The notes: generated by a model from the sequence alone, not told the origin. A DNA stretch of 64,000 nt from Mannheimia bovis (GCF_014541205.1 NZ_CP061280.1:1876798-1940797), one strand, 5' to 3'. Counted from the first letter of the stretch, positions 26,330-37,371 are shown. Made by a program: numbers and translations.

Positions 26330-28663
26330 TTAATTGATACCATAAGGCTCAGTATAGGATATAATACCCCGTTTTAGCATTCTTGATAATCCGTTGCTGT
26401 AGCTTGTGCCAAAACGCAATTCAAAATTAATCCCGAATTTATTATCGTAGTAAATATCACTTATAGTGTCAGAAGAGCCTATTGGAGTTGGAACTAATTT
26501 TCGTGCAACATAGACATTCGCAGCCCAACAACAGGTGTTGTAATTCAGGGAAAGCTGCCCTTCAACCGGTTTCTTCAAGGCAAGATCGTGATAATAACTG
26601 GTCATTACCGAGACTTTATCAGTTACTTCCCAACCTAATACTCCGCCAATTTGCTTGATAGATTGACCATATCTATTCGTATTTAGGTTTTGATTGATGT
26701 AATCTTTACTTGCATAACGATAGTTAAGCTGAATCAGTTTGTCTGATTGTGGTTTATATTGTAATGACATATTCGCCAAAGAAGTTTGATTTAAGCGAGT
26801 GTCATATTGATAACTACCGTGCCAGTTCCATTTTTTGTGGAATTTCCAGTTAGATTCCGCAGCCCATGAAGAAGAACGTTTAGCGGTGCTATTCTCCGAC
26901 GTATCATCAATTTTTGATGGGCTTAAATAATAGGTTTGACCTAAACTAAAGTTGAATACTTCTTCTCCCGTTTCATTATTAAAGAAGTGGGTTGTTCCAC
27001 CGGCTGTGATTAAATTTGCAGATGAAATTCGGTCTAAACCACTATAACGGCGGTCGTTAAATAGTGAGAAGTAATCATTTTGCAATAGTGCTGAATCATA
27101 ACCCAAACTTACGCTTTTCTGGCGTTTAGAGCCAATATCGCTTTGATTTTTATATGGACGATAAATATATTGCAATCTCGGCTCAATCGTTTGATTAAAA
27201 CCGGAGAATAATTGTTTATCTGATGCTAAAACCGTTTTGAAATCTAACTTAATTTGAGGCAATACTCGGCTTACACTTTTCTTAATCTCTTCTGTGCTTT
27301 CACTCCCCTTAGTTTGTTGATAGTGAGTTGCATACAGCTTCGTTTCCAAATTTAAACTACCGTAGCGGTTTGCCAGTGGGAAGTTTAACGTTGGCTCAGC
27401 GTGGAAACGCCACGCTTTTGGCATTAGTTTACTATCATTTTCAAAACGAGTGGCTTGAGCGAAGAATTTGAAATCGCCACCTTTAATTAAATCGTTTTTG
27501 TAGTAATTAAAGTCAATTTGTGGGAGTACACGATAAGGTCCAATATCCAATTCATCGAAGGTTTGGAATTTTTTACCTGAAATCGAAATATTGTAATTCG
27601 GCTGATAGTAACCTAATCTAAAATTTTGTGTTGCGTAGCCGTCCGTGCTATTACCGTAGTTTGAATAAAAATCAGAGAAATAACGTCTATCGCTCACTTT
27701 GGTGTAATCCACCGAAAAACGCCAATTCGTTAAGAAGCTCATTGCGTGTCGCCAATGGAGCAAATAACGTTTACGATCATCATTTTCCGGTTGATATTCT
27801 GTGAGACGATCTTTTGCCATATATTCGGTCGCCACCAAGCCTTGCCCAATTATAGTTAAATAACGAAACTCCGGGCTAATTTGCCAACCTCGGCGTGAAT
27901 AGTAAGTCGGCGTAATGGTTACGTCCATATTTGGTGCGATATTCCAATAAAATGGTTGAGAATAAGTCCAGCCATTTTTGCTTGAACGCTCAAAACTTGG
28001 AATAAGCAAACCTGTACGGCGACGGTCACCAATTGGGAATTGCAGGTAAGGTGAATAGAAAACAGGCATTCCCAGCACTTTAAAACGAGCGTGCCACATT
28101 TCAGCGTATTCTTCATCAACGTGCTGAATCATCTCATTGGCTTCAATTTTCCAAGAATTATCATCAGGTAAACAAGAAGTGAAGCTGGCATTTTTTAGTG
28201 TACGTTTACTATCGCCAAACTCACCATACTCTGCTGTACCTCGTCCTTGTCTGCCGACTAATTGGTAGTTTGCATTACTTAAGTTAGCATCTTTGGAAAG
28301 AAGATTAATAGTAGCATCAGCCCCTGTAGCTTGAATCAAATTGTCTTGATAGTTAAAGTTGCCTTGCAAATATGCCATTCGGGCATTTTCGCCCTCTTGC
28401 TCCACTCGAACCTGATCCGCCAAAATTAAACGATTGCCTTGTTTAATACTCACATCGCCCGTGTAAGTTGCATCACGAGGCTGATTAATCACCGCACTGT
28501 CTGATTCAATGGTAACAGGCATTCTGAGCTGATCGCCCTCAACTACCTCACCTTGAAATTGAGGTACACCAAGTAAGCATTGCTGCTTTAGATCAGCGAC
28601 TGCATAATTGCTATAACAAGCTGCCATCACAGCAAGAGAAAGTAAGCTATAACGCTGTTTCAT
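26330..28663 (-). CDS. lptD: LPS-assembly outer membrane protein LptD
   Basis: 777 residues from ATG 28663, which has AAGGA 7 bases ahead; an in-frame ATG at 28690 lacks a site. It has a Sec signal peptide ([23 protein letters not shown]), an N-terminal beta-jellyroll OstA domain (about 55-190) and a large 26-strand barrel. The disulfide Cys set of LptD is recognisable: one near the mature N-terminus (QQCLLG), one at SCLPDDN, and the adjacent pair [10 protein letters not shown] near the C-terminus. With LptE it places LPS or LOS in the outer leaflet. It is monocistronic here; no surA follows. Confidence 0.95.
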   Translation of the reverse strand: MKQRYSLLSLAVMAACYSNYAVADLKQQCLLGVPQFQGEVVEGDQLRMPVTIESDSAVINQPRDATYTGDVSIKQGNRLILADQVRVEQEGENARMAYLQGNFNYQDNLIQATGADATINLLSKDANLSNANYQLVGRQGRGTAEYGEFGDSKRTLKNASFTSCLPDDNSWKIEANEMIQHVDEEYAEMWHARFKVLGMPVFYSPYLQFPIGDRRRTGLLIPSFERSSKNGWTYSQPFYWNIAPNMDVTITPTYYSRRGWQISPEFRYLTIIGQGLVATEYMAKDRLTEYQPENDDRKRYLLHWRHAMSFLTNWRFSVDYTKVSDRRYFSDFYSNYGNSTDGYATQNFRLGYYQPNYNISISGKKFQTFDELDIGPYRVLPQIDFNYYKNDLIKGGDFKFFAQATRFENDSKLMPKAWRFHAEPTLNFPLANRYGSLNLETKLYATHYQQTKGSESTEEIKKSVSRVLPQIKLDFKTVLASDKQLFSGFNQTIEPRLQYIYRPYKNQSDIGSKRQKSVSLGYDSALLQNDYFSLFNDRRYSGLDRISSANLITAGGTTHFFNNETGEEVFNFSLGQTYYLSPSKIDDTSENSTAKRSSSWAAESNWKFHKKWNWHGSYQYDTRLNQTSLANMSLQYKPQSDKLIQLNYRYASKDYINQNLNTNRYGQSIKQIGGVLGWEVTDKVSVMTSYYHDLALKKPVEGQLSLNYNTCCWAANVYVARKLVPTPIGSSDTISDIYYDNKFGINFELRFGTSYSNGLSRMLKRGIISYTEPYGIN

Positions 28664-28735
28664 TATTTTTCCTTTCTGAATTGGGAACAAGTGGTTGCAT
28701 TTGAGCGTTTTTTTGCAAATTCGATTATTTTATAT

Positions 28736-28768
28736 TTTGCAAAAAATCTTAAAAAAATAACCGCTTGT
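28736..28768 (-). repeat. Single extended uptake signal downstream of hemN
   Basis: Core ACAAGCGGT on the minus strand (28760-28768), then TTATTTTTT and TTTTTTGCAAAA with GC at positions 29-30. A textbook full-length copy. Confidence 0.85.
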
Positions 28769-28772
28769 TCTA

Positions 28773-30140
28773 CTAGATAATACGGGAAAACTGCTGTCTT
28801 CTCGCTAATTGTCTTGAATACACATCAAAACATAAGCAAATATTACGGATTAACAAACGCCCACGAGGTAGCACCACAATGCCATCATCGTTAATCGTTA
28901 ATAATTCATCTTCCGCTAACGGCTCTAATAAAGTCAGATCTTCAGCAAAATAGGCTTTAAAATCAATACCGTATTGCTTTTCAATAGTTGCAAAATCGAG
29001 CTTGAAGTTGCAAATCAGGGCTTTAATCACATCACGGCGAATACAGTCATCTTGGGTAAGTGCAATACCTTTATGTAAAGCAATGCCACTTTCTTCCACA
29101 TCAGCATAATATTGCTGTAACTCTTTGCGATTTTGAGCGTAAGTATCGCCCAGTAAGCTGATTGCTGAAACGCCCATACCTAACAAATCGCACTCTTCTT
29201 GTGTTGTATAGCCTTGAAAGTTACGGTGCAAAATTCCTTTTTCTTGAGCAACCGCAAGTTCATCATCAGGTTTGGCAAAGTGATCCATACCGATAAATTT
29301 ATAACCGTTTTCGCCTAAGAATTCGATCGATTTTTGTAAGATCGTAAGCTTTGTTTCCGGTGCTGGCAGTAGCTCTTCTTTGATTTTAACCTGTGCTGCA
29401 AAACGACTTGGCAAGTGTGCGTAGTTAAACACACTCATACGATCCGGATTTAATTCTACCACACGTTGTAACGTGTACATAAAGCTCTCAACATTTTGTT
29501 TCGGTAAGCCGTAAATTAAGTCTACATTGGTTGAAACAAAGCCAAGTTCTTTTGCACGCTTCATTAACGCAAAAATAAACTCTTCATCTTGCTCACGGTT
29601 TACTAAGCGTTGCACTTCTTTGTCGAAATCTTGAATCCCCATACTAATTCGGTTAAAACCGATAGCTTTTAGGTGATCTAACATATCTAGTTCAATTTCA
29701 CGCGGATCCATCTCAATACTGATTTCAGCATCTTCGCTAATTTCAAAATGAGTACGCAACATTTGCATCAAACGTGCAGATTGATCTTCATCTAAATAAG
29801 TTGGAGTACCACCGCCCCAGTGAATTTGGGTAACCAAGCGATTTGTAAATAGCGGTGCTCGGGTTTTAATTTCACGCTCTAAATAATCTAAATATATTTC
29901 AACTTTATGGCGATGGCGGGTAATCACTTTATTACAGCCACAGAAATAGCACAGTTTATGACAAAACGGAATATGTACATAAAGCGAAAGCGGACGCTCA
30001 GGATAACGAGCAGCCGCTGCAATAAAATCATCATTAGTATAATTTTCGTTAAACTCTAATGCCGTTGGGTAAGAAGTGTAACGAGGACCTGAATGGTTAT
30101 ATTTTTGAATAAGGGCTAAATCCCAAATAATTTCTGACAT
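28773..30140 (-). CDS. hemN: Oxygen-independent coproporphyrinogen III oxidase
   Basis: 455 residues. The radical-SAM cluster motif is CHKLCYFCGCNK near residue 62 (C-x3-C-x2-C plus the extra Cys of HemN), with GGGTPTYL near 112 and RISMGIQDFD near 170. It decarboxylates coproporphyrinogen III to protoporphyrinogen IX without oxygen, feeding haem to cytochrome bd and other anaerobic enzymes. Its ATG overlaps the stop of the DUF2489 gene (TAATG). The operon order yihI, DUF2489, hemN keeps the yihI-hemN neighbourhood of E. coli. Confidence 0.96.
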   Translation of the reverse strand: MSEIIWDLALIQKYNHSGPRYTSYPTALEFNENYTNDDFIAAAARYPERPLSLYVHIPFCHKLCYFCGCNKVITRHRHKVEIYLDYLEREIKTRAPLFTNRLVTQIHWGGGTPTYLDEDQSARLMQMLRTHFEISEDAEISIEMDPREIELDMLDHLKAIGFNRISMGIQDFDKEVQRLVNREQDEEFIFALMKRAKELGFVSTNVDLIYGLPKQNVESFMYTLQRVVELNPDRMSVFNYAHLPSRFAAQVKIKEELLPAPETKLTILQKSIEFLGENGYKFIGMDHFAKPDDELAVAQEKGILHRNFQGYTTQEECDLLGMGVSAISLLGDTYAQNRKELQQYYADVEESGIALHKGIALTQDDCIRRDVIKALICNFKLDFATIEKQYGIDFKAYFAEDLTLLEPLAEDELLTINDDGIVVLPRGRLLIRNICLCFDVYSRQLARRQQFSRII

Positions 30141-30610
30141 TAGATTGCCTTTCTCATTTCTTCAATATCTTTTAATAATTGCTCACACTCGGCTTTAATT
30201 TCTGCCTCAAGCTCAACTTCTTTTGCTTCGCGTTCTAAATCGAGTTTCATTCGTTCATTGCGTTTCAAATTTTTGCGTTCATCTAAAATCGGCATATTTT
30301 CGACCACTTCATATAACGCCCACATCGCATTGTAATGGCTTAATTTTTTGCCTAATACATCTAGCAGTGGCTTTAAACGCAAAACGCCCTCAGAGAAATC
30401 ACATTGTTCAGAAATCATTGCTCTGGTAATCACATCAATACTTTCTAAAATACGAAGATAACGTGCTTTTTGTGATTGTTTAGCCTCTTCAATTAACTCT
30501 TGCTCACGTCTTTTTTGTAAACGGACTTTAAGCATTAAGTGGATTGCATAACCAGCCATTGAAATCAGAATAAGTGTCGCAAGTACAATCAGGAACATTT
30601 TTAGCATCAT
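30140..30610 (-). CDS. DUF2489-type membrane protein
   Basis: 156 residues. One N-terminal membrane helix (about 4-28, MFLIVLATLILISMAGYAIHLML) is followed by a cytoplasmic, highly charged helical domain rich in Glu, Lys and Arg. A middle segment, ISEQCDFSEGVLRLKPLLDVLG, and HYNAMWALYEVVENMPILDERKNLKRNERMKLD are the recognisable family core. Function is unknown. It is coupled to hemN by a 1-base overlap and follows yihI after 26 bases. I see no clear ribosome-binding site, so translation may depend on yihI. Confidence 0.75.
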   Translation of the reverse strand: MMLKMFLIVLATLILISMAGYAIHLMLKVRLQKRREQELIEEAKQSQKARYLRILESIDVITRAMISEQCDFSEGVLRLKPLLDVLGKKLSHYNAMWALYEVVENMPILDERKNLKRNERMKLDLEREAKEVELEAEIKAECEQLLKDIEEMRKAI

Positions 30611-30636
30611 AATTTGCTATCCATTTTGACTATCTG

Positions 30637-31224
30637 TTAGCGGAATTTATTAATATCCATTGTTTCAAATTGGCGTAATAACGCATCACCGTTATCGCCG
30701 TCTTCATCTTCAAATTCGATGCCAAGTTCCGTCATTAATTCATCAATGCGATCTAAGCACTCATTCATAAATTTCTGATCTTCAATTGATAATGTTTTAC
30801 CTGCTTCTAAATCATCTAATAACTGATTTAAGCATTCATTATTTTCTAATTGTTCTAACTCTTGTTCAGGCGAAAGCGTTGGTTTTACTGCCTCAACCGG
30901 CACAGGCTTAATCGTACGCCCTTTTTCAGGTTGATTAACAAATTCCACCATTAACGGCACTTTTTTACGGCTGCCGATACGTGGATCTTTTACTTCTTTC
31001 TCAACCGCTTTTTTCTGCTCTGCCGGATCTGCATTGCGAGAACCTGTCGGTAAACCTTTATGTTTACGTTTACGCTTTTCCTCACGGGCTAACGCATCTA
31101 GCTCATAGCGGGTTAATTTACGATTTTTACCGCCACCTAATTTGGGTGTCGGTTGCTTTGGTTTATCTGTTTTTCTTGCCGGCATAATATCAGTAATGCG
31201 GCGTGTTTTTTTCGTACGGCTCAT
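30637..31224 (-). CDS. yihI: Der GTPase-activating protein YihI
   Basis: 195 residues. It has a basic N-terminal half ([48 protein letters not shown]) and an acidic C-terminal half ([31 protein letters not shown], ending in [11 protein letters not shown]). This two-faced composition and the GLPTGSRN motif mark YihI, which stimulates the GTPase activity of Der and so tunes 50S maturation. It is the first gene of the yihI-DUF2489-hemN unit. Confidence 0.9.
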   Translation of the reverse strand: MSRTKKTRRITDIMPARKTDKPKQPTPKLGGGKNRKLTRYELDALAREEKRKRKHKGLPTGSRNADPAEQKKAVEKEVKDPRIGSRKKVPLMVEFVNQPEKGRTIKPVPVEAVKPTLSPEQELEQLENNECLNQLLDDLEAGKTLSIEDQKFMNECLDRIDELMTELGIEFEDEDGDNGDALLRQFETMDINKFR

Positions 31225-31299
31225 AATTCTTTAATCTAAAATTTTTAATAAACCACTATTCTACAAGGAATTGCCTTGCCTTAATAGCATTGATTTCAA

Positions 31300-31677
31300 T
31301 TAATGGTAAGTTTGCATAAAATGCTGATAGGCTTTGAGGAATTTTTCAAAATCATCTAAGCCACAAAACGCAATGCTCTCTTCATTATAGAATTGAAAAC
31401 CTTCTTCTATTTCTTCTTCGTCAAAAGCTGCATCTAAGTTATTTGCTTTTGCCATTACTTCATCATAATCAAAATAAATACTATATTCACGTCCTTCAAA
31501 TACGCATTCATAATGATTTGGAAAAGCGGCTCTGCACTTTTCAATTTCAGCAAAAATAGTTTCCAGTTCTTTCGGATTACCTGTAATTTCAGTATTCAAC
31601 CAACGGGCAAATGCCTCGTGATCCATTGAACATTTTGCCACAATACCGTGAATACTATGTGTAAATTGATATTCCAT
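31300..31677 (-). CDS. yacL: YacL family protein (UPF0231)
   Basis: 125 residues, acidic. It aligns along its whole length with E. coli Yac[31 protein letters not shown] at the start, [17 protein letters not shown] in the middle, then [33 protein letters not shown]. Function is unknown; it is predicted to be cytoplasmic. The ribosome-binding site GGAGA precedes ATG 31677. It stands alone between yihI and glnE. Confidence 0.88.
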   Translation of the reverse strand: MEYQFTHSIHGIVAKCSMDHEAFARWLNTEITGNPKELETIFAEIEKCRAAFPNHYECVFEGREYSIYFDYDEVMAKANNLDAAFDEEEIEEGFQFYNEESIAFCGLDDFEKFLKAYQHFMQTYH

Positions 31678-31711
31678 ATATATTCTCCTCTTTAACGGCT
31701 ATTATAGCCTA

Positions 31712-31744
31712 ACAAGCGGTTGTTTTTTGGAAAAATTTTACCCT
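31712..31744 (+). repeat. Single uptake signal downstream of glnE
   Basis: ACAAGCGGT at 31712-31720 followed by TGTTTTTTGG and a degenerate second block (AC at positions 29-30). It sits just after the glnE stop. Confidence 0.75.
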
Positions 31745-34636
31745 TTAGTTTAATAGTGATTGCCACATTTTTCTCACAAACTCTCTCTCTTTTACAAATT
31801 CCGTTGCCTCAACCACACTTTCTTTGCGAAGTAAGTTTAAATGGTGAATTTTATTGCGAAGTGAGGTGTAGCAATGTTTAAGTTGTTCACTCTCTTGTAA
31901 ACTTAAAATACCGCATTCAACCGCACTGTCGAAAATCCGCACATTATCAGACCATACCGCCATTTGTGGATTTTCATTACTGTACGCCAGCACCAAATAT
32001 TGAGCAATAAATTCAATATCGGTAATACCGCCCTTATCAGTTTTGATATGGAATTTGTCTTGCGAATGGGAACTAAGATGCTGATACATTTTCTCTCGCA
32101 TTTCGCAAATTTCTTGGCGTAATTGACCGCTTGTACGAGGCAATGCCAATGTAGATTGGCGAATACGTTCAAACTCTTTCTTTAAAGGCTCCACCCCAAA
32201 TACACATCTTGCCCGCACGAGGGCTTGACTTTCCCACGTCCAAGCCTCATTTTTTTGGTAGTGTTCATAAGCATTAAAGGTGCTCACTAAAAGCCCTGCT
32301 TCGCCTGATGGGCGAAGTCGCATATCCACTTCATATAACACGCCGGCACTGGTGTTAAGATTAAAAATCGAATTAATTTTTTGGGCAAGTTTTAAATAAA
32401 ATTGATGACTTGAAATTTCCTTTTTTCCGCCAACCGTTTGGCTATCTTCCGGAGCATTATGCAAGAAAACCAGATCAAGGTCTGAATTATAACCAAGTTC
32501 AATCCCGCCCAATTTACCATAACCAATAACCGCAAAGCCTTTTTCACTAGCTTCTAAATACTCAGGTGTGCCGAAACGTTGGCTAACTTGCTTCCACGCC
32601 ATATTCACTACCGCATTGATAATGGCTTCTGCTAAATAAGTAAGGTGATCGCTGATCTTCATAACAGGCAGCACACCTAAAATATCGGCTGCGGCAATAC
32701 GTAAAATCTGCGTTTGTTTAAACTGACGTAAGCCATCAATCAAACCTTCTTCATCTTCTTCCGGAATGCGAATTAAATAATCCTGCAAGGCAGATTGATA
32801 CTGTTCAAGCTCTAGCACTTCGGTTAAACCGTTATATCTTATTAATTCATCAAGCAACATTGGGTAGCGAGCGATTTGCTCGGCAAGCATTACCGATTTG
32901 CTACAGAGTGTTAATAACTGTGGCAAAATCTGTTCCCGCTCTACCAGCAATTCCAGATAAGTTGTGCGGGTGGTGATTTTATCTATAATATTGAGCAAAC
33001 GAGGTAAAAGCAGTAAATAATCTTCACGCTCAAAAATGCTATCTGCCAGTTTTGGCATTAAATTGCGAAGCACTTCCCTCCCTCTTACTCCAATCGGGCG
33101 TTTTACCCAATCTTGGAAAGTAGTGGAAAAATGGTGGAAAATCGTCTCATAATCCTTTTCTATAACTTGAGGATAAGTTTTTAATATTGCGGATAAATCT
33201 TCTAACGAGATGTTATAGTTTAGAATATCTTTCCATTCGGCTAATTTTTCATTTAATGGAGAGACTTCGTCTTCATTTTCTTCCTCACCAATCAATTCAT
33301 TAAAAATGTGGCGAACCTCTTTTTGGTAGCCATTTAATACGGCTAAAAATCCTGCCCAATCGCTAAATGGGTGTTCTATAAAAATGCTATCTTCGCTATT
33401 TAAGGCTTGTTGCCAATAGCTCTGACAAGCAAAAATAAGTCGAGCTTGATCTTCTAAATCTGTTGGCAAAGTTTGTGTTTGTTTATCATCAATCGCTTGC
33501 AGCACATTCTCCACTTGACGATAAAAAATATAAGCGTTATGCAGTTTTTCTACCTGTGATTGCGTTAATAAATTCAGCTCACTCAAGCGAGGGAGTACTT
33601 TTAACAGGCTACGTTCCTGTAAAATTTTATCTCGCCCGCCACGAATCATTTGGAAGGTTTGTACAATAAATTCTACTTCCCTAATACCGCCGGCACCGAG
33701 TTTGATGTTATCCGTTAAGCTACGGCGAACTACTTCACGGCTGATTTTCTGCTTCATTTCACGCAGCGATTGGATCGCCGAAAAATCTAAATAACGGCGG
33801 TAAACAAAAGGGCGTAGCATCTGTTTTAAATAGCGATGATTGATGTTTTGGTTCTCTTCGCCCAAAATTTTGGCTTTGATCATCGCATAACGCTCCCAAT
33901 CACGCCCTTGCTCTTGGTAGTAGTCTTCCATTGCGGCAAAACTCAGCACCAATGCCCCACTGTCGCCAAAAGGACGAAGCCGCATATCGGTGCGATACAC
34001 GAAACCATCAGCAGTAATATCATCAAGAGCTTTAATCAAACGCTGACCAAGTCGGGTAAAAAATTTGCTGTTTTCAATCGGCTTACGCCCGCCTTCTGTT
34101 TCGCCGGCATCAGGGTAAGTAAAGATGAGATCAATATCAGAAGAAAAATTTAGCTCTTCTCCGCCAAGTTTCCCCATTCCTAAAATCAGCATTTCTTGCT
34201 TTTCCCCCAAACTATTCATTGGCGTGCCGTATTCTTCACAACACTTTTTAAATAACCAATCTCTTGCAGCTAAAATCAGACTTTCTGCTAAGTCTGATAA
34301 GCGTTGAAATACAAATTCAACCGTAGCGAGTTTGTTTGATTGCAAAAAGCTCAATTGAGCTAATTCACGATGGCGAAATTGTCGCAATGCTCTGTTTAGC
34401 TCCTCCTCATTTCCAACCGTTGCCAAAAGCTCATTTAAACGAGTAGTATAATTACCACACTCCTCTACTGTTGGCGGAAAATGAACCCATTGCTCCAGTA
34501 AATCAGGATGTTTTTGCAAGGTTTGTTTGACTAAATTAGACATTGCCATCGCCACAACAAGCGGTTGAATTTGCTCAGCATTTTGCAAATCAGCTGGTAA
34601 ATTAAGTTGGGATTGGGAGATTAGAGTGGTAAGCAT
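31745..34636 (-). CDS. glnE: Glutamine synthetase adenylyltransferase/deadenylase
   Basis: 963 residues, slightly longer than the E. coli protein (946). There are two nucleotidyltransferase domains: the N-terminal deadenylase with [20 protein letters not shown] near residue 155, and the C-terminal adenylyltransferase with [22 protein letters not shown] near 700. The central linker joins them, with [11 protein letters not shown] and [11 protein letters not shown] completing each site. GlnE adds and removes AMP on glutamine synthetase under PII control. No gln or PII gene is close. Confidence 0.96.
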   Translation of the reverse strand: MLTTLISQSQLNLPADLQNAEQIQPLVVAMAMSNLVKQTLQKHPDLLEQWVHFPPTVEECGNYTTRLNELLATVGNEEELNRALRQFRHRELAQLSFLQSNKLATVEFVFQRLSDLAESLILAARDWLFKKCCEEYGTPMNSLGEKQEMLILGMGKLGGEELNFSSDIDLIFTYPDAGETEGGRKPIENSKFFTRLGQRLIKALDDITADGFVYRTDMRLRPFGDSGALVLSFAAMEDYYQEQGRDWERYAMIKAKILGEENQNINHRYLKQMLRPFVYRRYLDFSAIQSLREMKQKISREVVRRSLTDNIKLGAGGIREVEFIVQTFQMIRGGRDKILQERSLLKVLPRLSELNLLTQSQVEKLHNAYIFYRQVENVLQAIDDKQTQTLPTDLEDQARLIFACQSYWQQALNSEDSIFIEHPFSDWAGFLAVLNGYQKEVRHIFNELIGEEENEDEVSPLNEKLAEWKDILNYNISLEDLSAILKTYPQVIEKDYETIFHHFSTTFQDWVKRPIGVRGREVLRNLMPKLADSIFEREDYLLLLPRLLNIIDKITTRTTYLELLVEREQILPQLLTLCSKSVMLAEQIARYPMLLDELIRYNGLTEVLELEQYQSALQDYLIRIPEEDEEGLIDGLRQFKQTQILRIAAADILGVLPVMKISDHLTYLAEAIINAVVNMAWKQVSQRFGTPEYLEASEKGFAVIGYGKLGGIELGYNSDLDLVFLHNAPEDSQTVGGKKEISSHQFYLKLAQKINSIFNLNTSAGVLYEVDMRLRPSGEAGLLVSTFNAYEHYQKNEAWTWESQALVRARCVFGVEPLKKEFERIRQSTLALPRTSGQLRQEICEMREKMYQHLSSHSQDKFHIKTDKGGITDIEFIAQYLVLAYSNENPQMAVWSDNVRIFDSAVECGILSLQESEQLKHCYTSLRNKIHHLNLLRKESVVEATEFVKEREFVRKMWQSLLN

Positions 34637-34657
34637 AGAATAAACATCGTAAGGAGA

Positions 34658-34720
34658 GGTCCTGTGCCTATCCGTAAACCATTAGATGATATTCGGGCGG
34701 GCACAGGACCCGCCCCTACA
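34658..34720. repeat. REP-like intergenic hairpin
   Basis: GGTCCTGTGCC (34658-34668) pairs perfectly with GGCACAGGACC (34700-34710) across a 31-base loop and is followed by CGCCCCTACA. The GC-rich composition stands out from its surroundings. A related shorter element, sharing TTTGTAGGG and GGCACA on the minus strand, lies at 45084-45113. Confidence 0.65.
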
Positions 34721-34722
34721 AA

Positions 34723-34755
34723 TTTGCAAAAAATTTGTAAAATTCAACCGCTTGT
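34723..34755 (-). repeat. Single extended uptake signal after yciI
   Basis: Minus-strand core ACAAGCGGT (34747-34755), then TTGAATTTTAC and TTTTTTGCAAAT with GC at positions 29-30. The first base is shared with the yciI stop codon. Confidence 0.85.
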
Positions 34756-35036
34756 TAAAACACTCTCTTAAACGGCTTAACGATCACATCGCCATATACA
34801 CCGGCATCAACATAAGGGTCTTGGCTTGCCCATTGTTGAGCCTCTTCAAGAGAGTTAAATTCTGCAATAACAGTTGAACCTGTTACGCCTGTACCATCTT
34901 CCGTTGGGTTAGGACCGGCAATTAATAAACGATCTTCAGCTTGCAATTTTTCTAAACGAGCTAAATGTGCAGGGCGTACTTCTAAACGTTTTTCCAACGT
35001 GTTTGGATTATCTTGTGCAAAAATCACATAATACAT
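34755..35036 (-). CDS. yciI: YciI family protein
   Basis: 93 residues, a single alpha-beta barrel domain. The family residues are the His in [11 protein letters not shown] near residue 24 and the acidic DPYVDAGVY near 75. YciI homologues form dimers with a putative active site of His and Asp, but the reaction is unknown. It is last of the run yciC-yciB-yciA-yciI, 1 base after yciA. Confidence 0.9.
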   Translation of the reverse strand: MYYVIFAQDNPNTLEKRLEVRPAHLARLEKLQAEDRLLIAGPNPTEDGTGVTGSTVIAEFNSLEEAQQWASQDPYVDAGVYGDVIVKPFKRVF

Positions 35037-35037
35037 A

Positions 35038-35499
35038 CTATTCTCCTTGTTCGGTAGTTTGGGTAATTAATGATAAAGCCTCATATAATTCCGGATTATT
35101 CTCTCTTGGCACAGCACGAGGTCTGCCTTCTTTATCAGTAGCAACATAGGTAAATAACGCTTCAGTTACCAGAAAACGTTCACGCGTGCCTTCATAAACC
35201 TGCTTGATAAACACTTCAACTTTCACTTGCATCGAAGAACGACCAATGTGCATCAGTTTGCCATAACAACAAACCACATCGCCAACAGAAATAGGGCGAT
35301 GGAAAATCATTTTATCAACGGTTACTGTAACTACTCTGCCTTTAGCAAGTTCTTTTGCTAAAATTGCACCGCCTAAGTCCATTTGCGACATAATCCAACC
35401 ACCAAAAATATCGCCATTAGCATTGGTGTCTGATGGCATTGCAAGCGTTCTTAAAATCAGTTTCCCTTCAGGATCTTTTTCGTAAGGTTTATTTTTCAT
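35038..35499 (-). CDS. yciA: Acyl-CoA thioesterase YciA
   Basis: 153 residues with a hot-dog fold. The catalytic Asp lies in [20 protein letters not shown] near residue 25, followed by [23 protein letters not shown]. YciA is a broad-range acyl-CoA hydrolase shown in Haemophilus and E. coli, thought to supply free fatty acids or restrain acyl-CoA pools for membrane biogenesis. It overlaps yciB by 11 bases, a sign of coupling. Confidence 0.94.
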   Translation of the reverse strand: MKNKPYEKDPEGKLILRTLAMPSDTNANGDIFGGWIMSQMDLGGAILAKELAKGRVVTVTVDKMIFHRPISVGDVVCCYGKLMHIGRSSMQVKVEVFIKQVYEGTRERFLVTEALFTYVATDKEGRPRAVPRENNPELYEALSLITQTTEQGE

Positions 35500-36046
35500 C
35501 TTGTTTTTCCTGTTTTTCAGCCTCTTTTAGGTAAGGATAAAGTACAAAACCCGTTATAACTGTTGCAACCAATGTTAAACCGATAATACCGAAAGATTTA
35601 AAATCAACCCAGATATCTTCGGATAAATATTGGCTAATATAAATATTAAGCAACATACAAATAATAAAGAAAATAGCCCAACCGAAGTTGATTTTATTCC
35701 ATACTTGATCTGGCAAATTAATTTCCTTACCGAGTAATTTTTTAATTAGCGGAGCTTTAAACACAAACTGGCTCACTAATAACACAATAGCAAAAAGCGA
35801 ATAAACGATGGTAACTTTCCATTGTAGATATTTCAATTCATTAAAATAAGCACTGAGTAAACCAAAAAAGACCACTGCTCCGCCCATAATAAGTTGTTGC
35901 TTTTCAATTTTGCCGTAAAGCACTTTTAAGGCGATCATCTGTGCAATCGTTGCTACCACTAACACAATAGATGCCATTTGAATACCGTCCATTTTATAGA
36001 CGACAAAAAATAGAATCAGCGGAATAAATTCAAGTAACTGTTTCAT
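35489..36046 (-). CDS. yciB: Septation protein A homologue YciB
   Basis: 185 residues with five or six membrane segments. The family start is visible ([31 protein letters not shown]), as is [36 protein letters not shown]. YciB is an inner membrane protein linked to cell envelope synthesis and, in Shigella, to cell division and intracellular spread. It lies between yciC and yciA, as in E. coli. Confidence 0.94.
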   Translation of the reverse strand: MKQLLEFIPLILFFVVYKMDGIQMASIVLVVATIAQMIALKVLYGKIEKQQLIMGGAVVFFGLLSAYFNELKYLQWKVTIVYSLFAIVLLVSQFVFKAPLIKKLLGKEINLPDQVWNKINFGWAIFFIICMLLNIYISQYLSEDIWVDFKSFGIIGLTLVATVITGFVLYPYLKEAEKQEKQDEK

Positions 36047-36056
36047 TTAATCTCCA

Positions 36057-36803
36057 TTAATTCGCCGGCATTTGACGATAAACTTGGTAAAAACGGAAGC
36101 TAAAAATTGCCATAAATACATTAATGATTGCACTAAAAATAACGGTAATTAATGAACCTACAAAATCATTACCAAAAACAGTAAGTAATCGAGATAGTAT
36201 TCCCGGCAATAAATAAGAAATCACACAAAATAAAATTAACGGTAGCATTTTTCCACGTGATAATTGGAAAGTAAATTTAATACTTTCTGATAATGTTTTC
36301 TGTGGTTTTTCTAATAAATAAGCGTAAATTACAAGCGATAATTTAATGAAAAAATAAAAACCAGCCACTAGCATAGGCAAAGCAATAATCACAGTTTCAG
36401 GCGATGCCATTGCAAAAGAAGCCCCTAATGAAAGGGGAAGTACCATAATAAATTGCAACATTAAAACAGGTAAAAAATGCTTTAATGCTCCACCTGCATT
36501 TTGGAAAAAGTGCTGATAATTGCCATTATTAATAGATTGAATGTTTAAAATCATCAATACAGTCAGAAATAGATTGGCAATTCCTAATAAAACAGTTGGC
36601 ATTAAAATAGCTAATAATTTTGAGCTATCAATTTGAATTTGTTGTGGCTGCGGTTCTGCTGCCATTTCCGGTGAAGCCGGCAATAATAAAATAAATGCCA
36701 GCTGCACAACTACGATAGTTACTATTGCAAACAGCGTAAAAGATTGCTGATTACGCATAAAATTCCAACTTTGCTGTAATAAATCCACAAATTTAATTGG
36801 CAT
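36057..36803 (-). CDS. yciC: YciC family inner membrane protein (UPF0259)
   Basis: 248 residues with about six membrane segments. The N-terminus FVDLLQQSWNFMRNQQSFTL matches the UPF0259 family start, followed by a hydrophobic helix and an Ala/Pro/Gln-rich periplasmic loop (PASPEMAAEPQPQQIQ). Function is unknown. It heads the yci cluster and is divergent from yfbV across about 130 bases. Confidence 0.88.
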   Translation of the reverse strand: MPIKFVDLLQQSWNFMRNQQSFTLFAIVTIVVVQLAFILLLPASPEMAAEPQPQQIQIDSSKLLAILMPTVLLGIANLFLTVLMILNIQSINNGNYQHFFQNAGGALKHFLPVLMLQFIMVLPLSLGASFAMASPETVIIALPMLVAGFYFFIKLSLVIYAYLLEKPQKTLSESIKFTFQLSRGKMLPLILFCVISYLLPGILSRLLTVFGNDFVGSLITVIFSAIINVFMAIFSFRFYQVYRQMPAN

Positions 36804-36933
36804 AAAATATCCTTCAAATACGTTATAAACATTTTTTTGTAAAGTATAGCAAGTGTTAGCCCAAACTGCATTAACCTATTGTAGATTTTAGTAAGTTAGC
36901 TACAATAAACGAAAAGATTAAAAGAGAAAAACT

Positions 36934-37371
36934 ATGTTAAGCCTATTTGAAGCAGGGCAACGTTACCTCAACACCCTGCCTAATCAGAAAAAACTGGCGA
37001 ATTTTATGCCTGATTATCATATTATCCGCCTTGTTAAATTTTCTTCTAAAGTAATGCCCGCTTTTGCGTGCTTTGCTTTAGTATGGCAATACTTTTTTAC
37101 CGATCCGACACAATCTGTTTTAGCTAATTCTGTTATTACCGCTATTTTTGCAATTTCTATTCCCTTTCAAGGGCTTTATTGGCTGGGTAAAAGGGCAAGA
37201 TCACCTCTCTCATTATCACTACTGCAATGGTATGAAACACTTAGACAAAAGCTGATTACCGCTCAAGTTAAACTTGAAGAAGAACAAGCGGTGCCTTCTT
37301 TCCAAGATTTTGCAAATTTACTGAAATTGGCAGAAGAAACGTGGGGAAATGAATATTTTGATGAGCTTTAA
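36934..37371 (+). CDS. yfbV: YfbV (UPF0208) membrane protein
   Basis: 145 residues. It matches E. coli YfbV along its length: SLFEAGQRYLNTLPNQKKLANFMPDYHIIRLVKF, then two membrane helices (FACFALVWQYFF and ITAIFAISIPFQGLYWLGKRA), then a cytoplasmic helical tail. In E. coli YfbV acts with MatP to insulate the Ter macrodomain from its neighbours. An uptake signal is embedded in the 3-prime part (near 37286). It shares its 3-prime hairpin with tRNA-Asn. Confidence 0.88.
   Translation: MLSLFEAGQRYLNTLPNQKKLANFMPDYHIIRLVKFSSKVMPAFACFALVWQYFFTDPTQSVLANSVITAIFAISIPFQGLYWLGKRARSPLSLSLLQWYETLRQKLITAQVKLEEEQAVPSFQDFANLLKLAEETWGNEYFDEL

Noticed and set aside
36878-36906. ATTGTAG/CTACAAT inverted repeat before yfbV
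   Set aside because: Only 7 bp with a 15-base centre in AT-rich DNA; this is common by chance.
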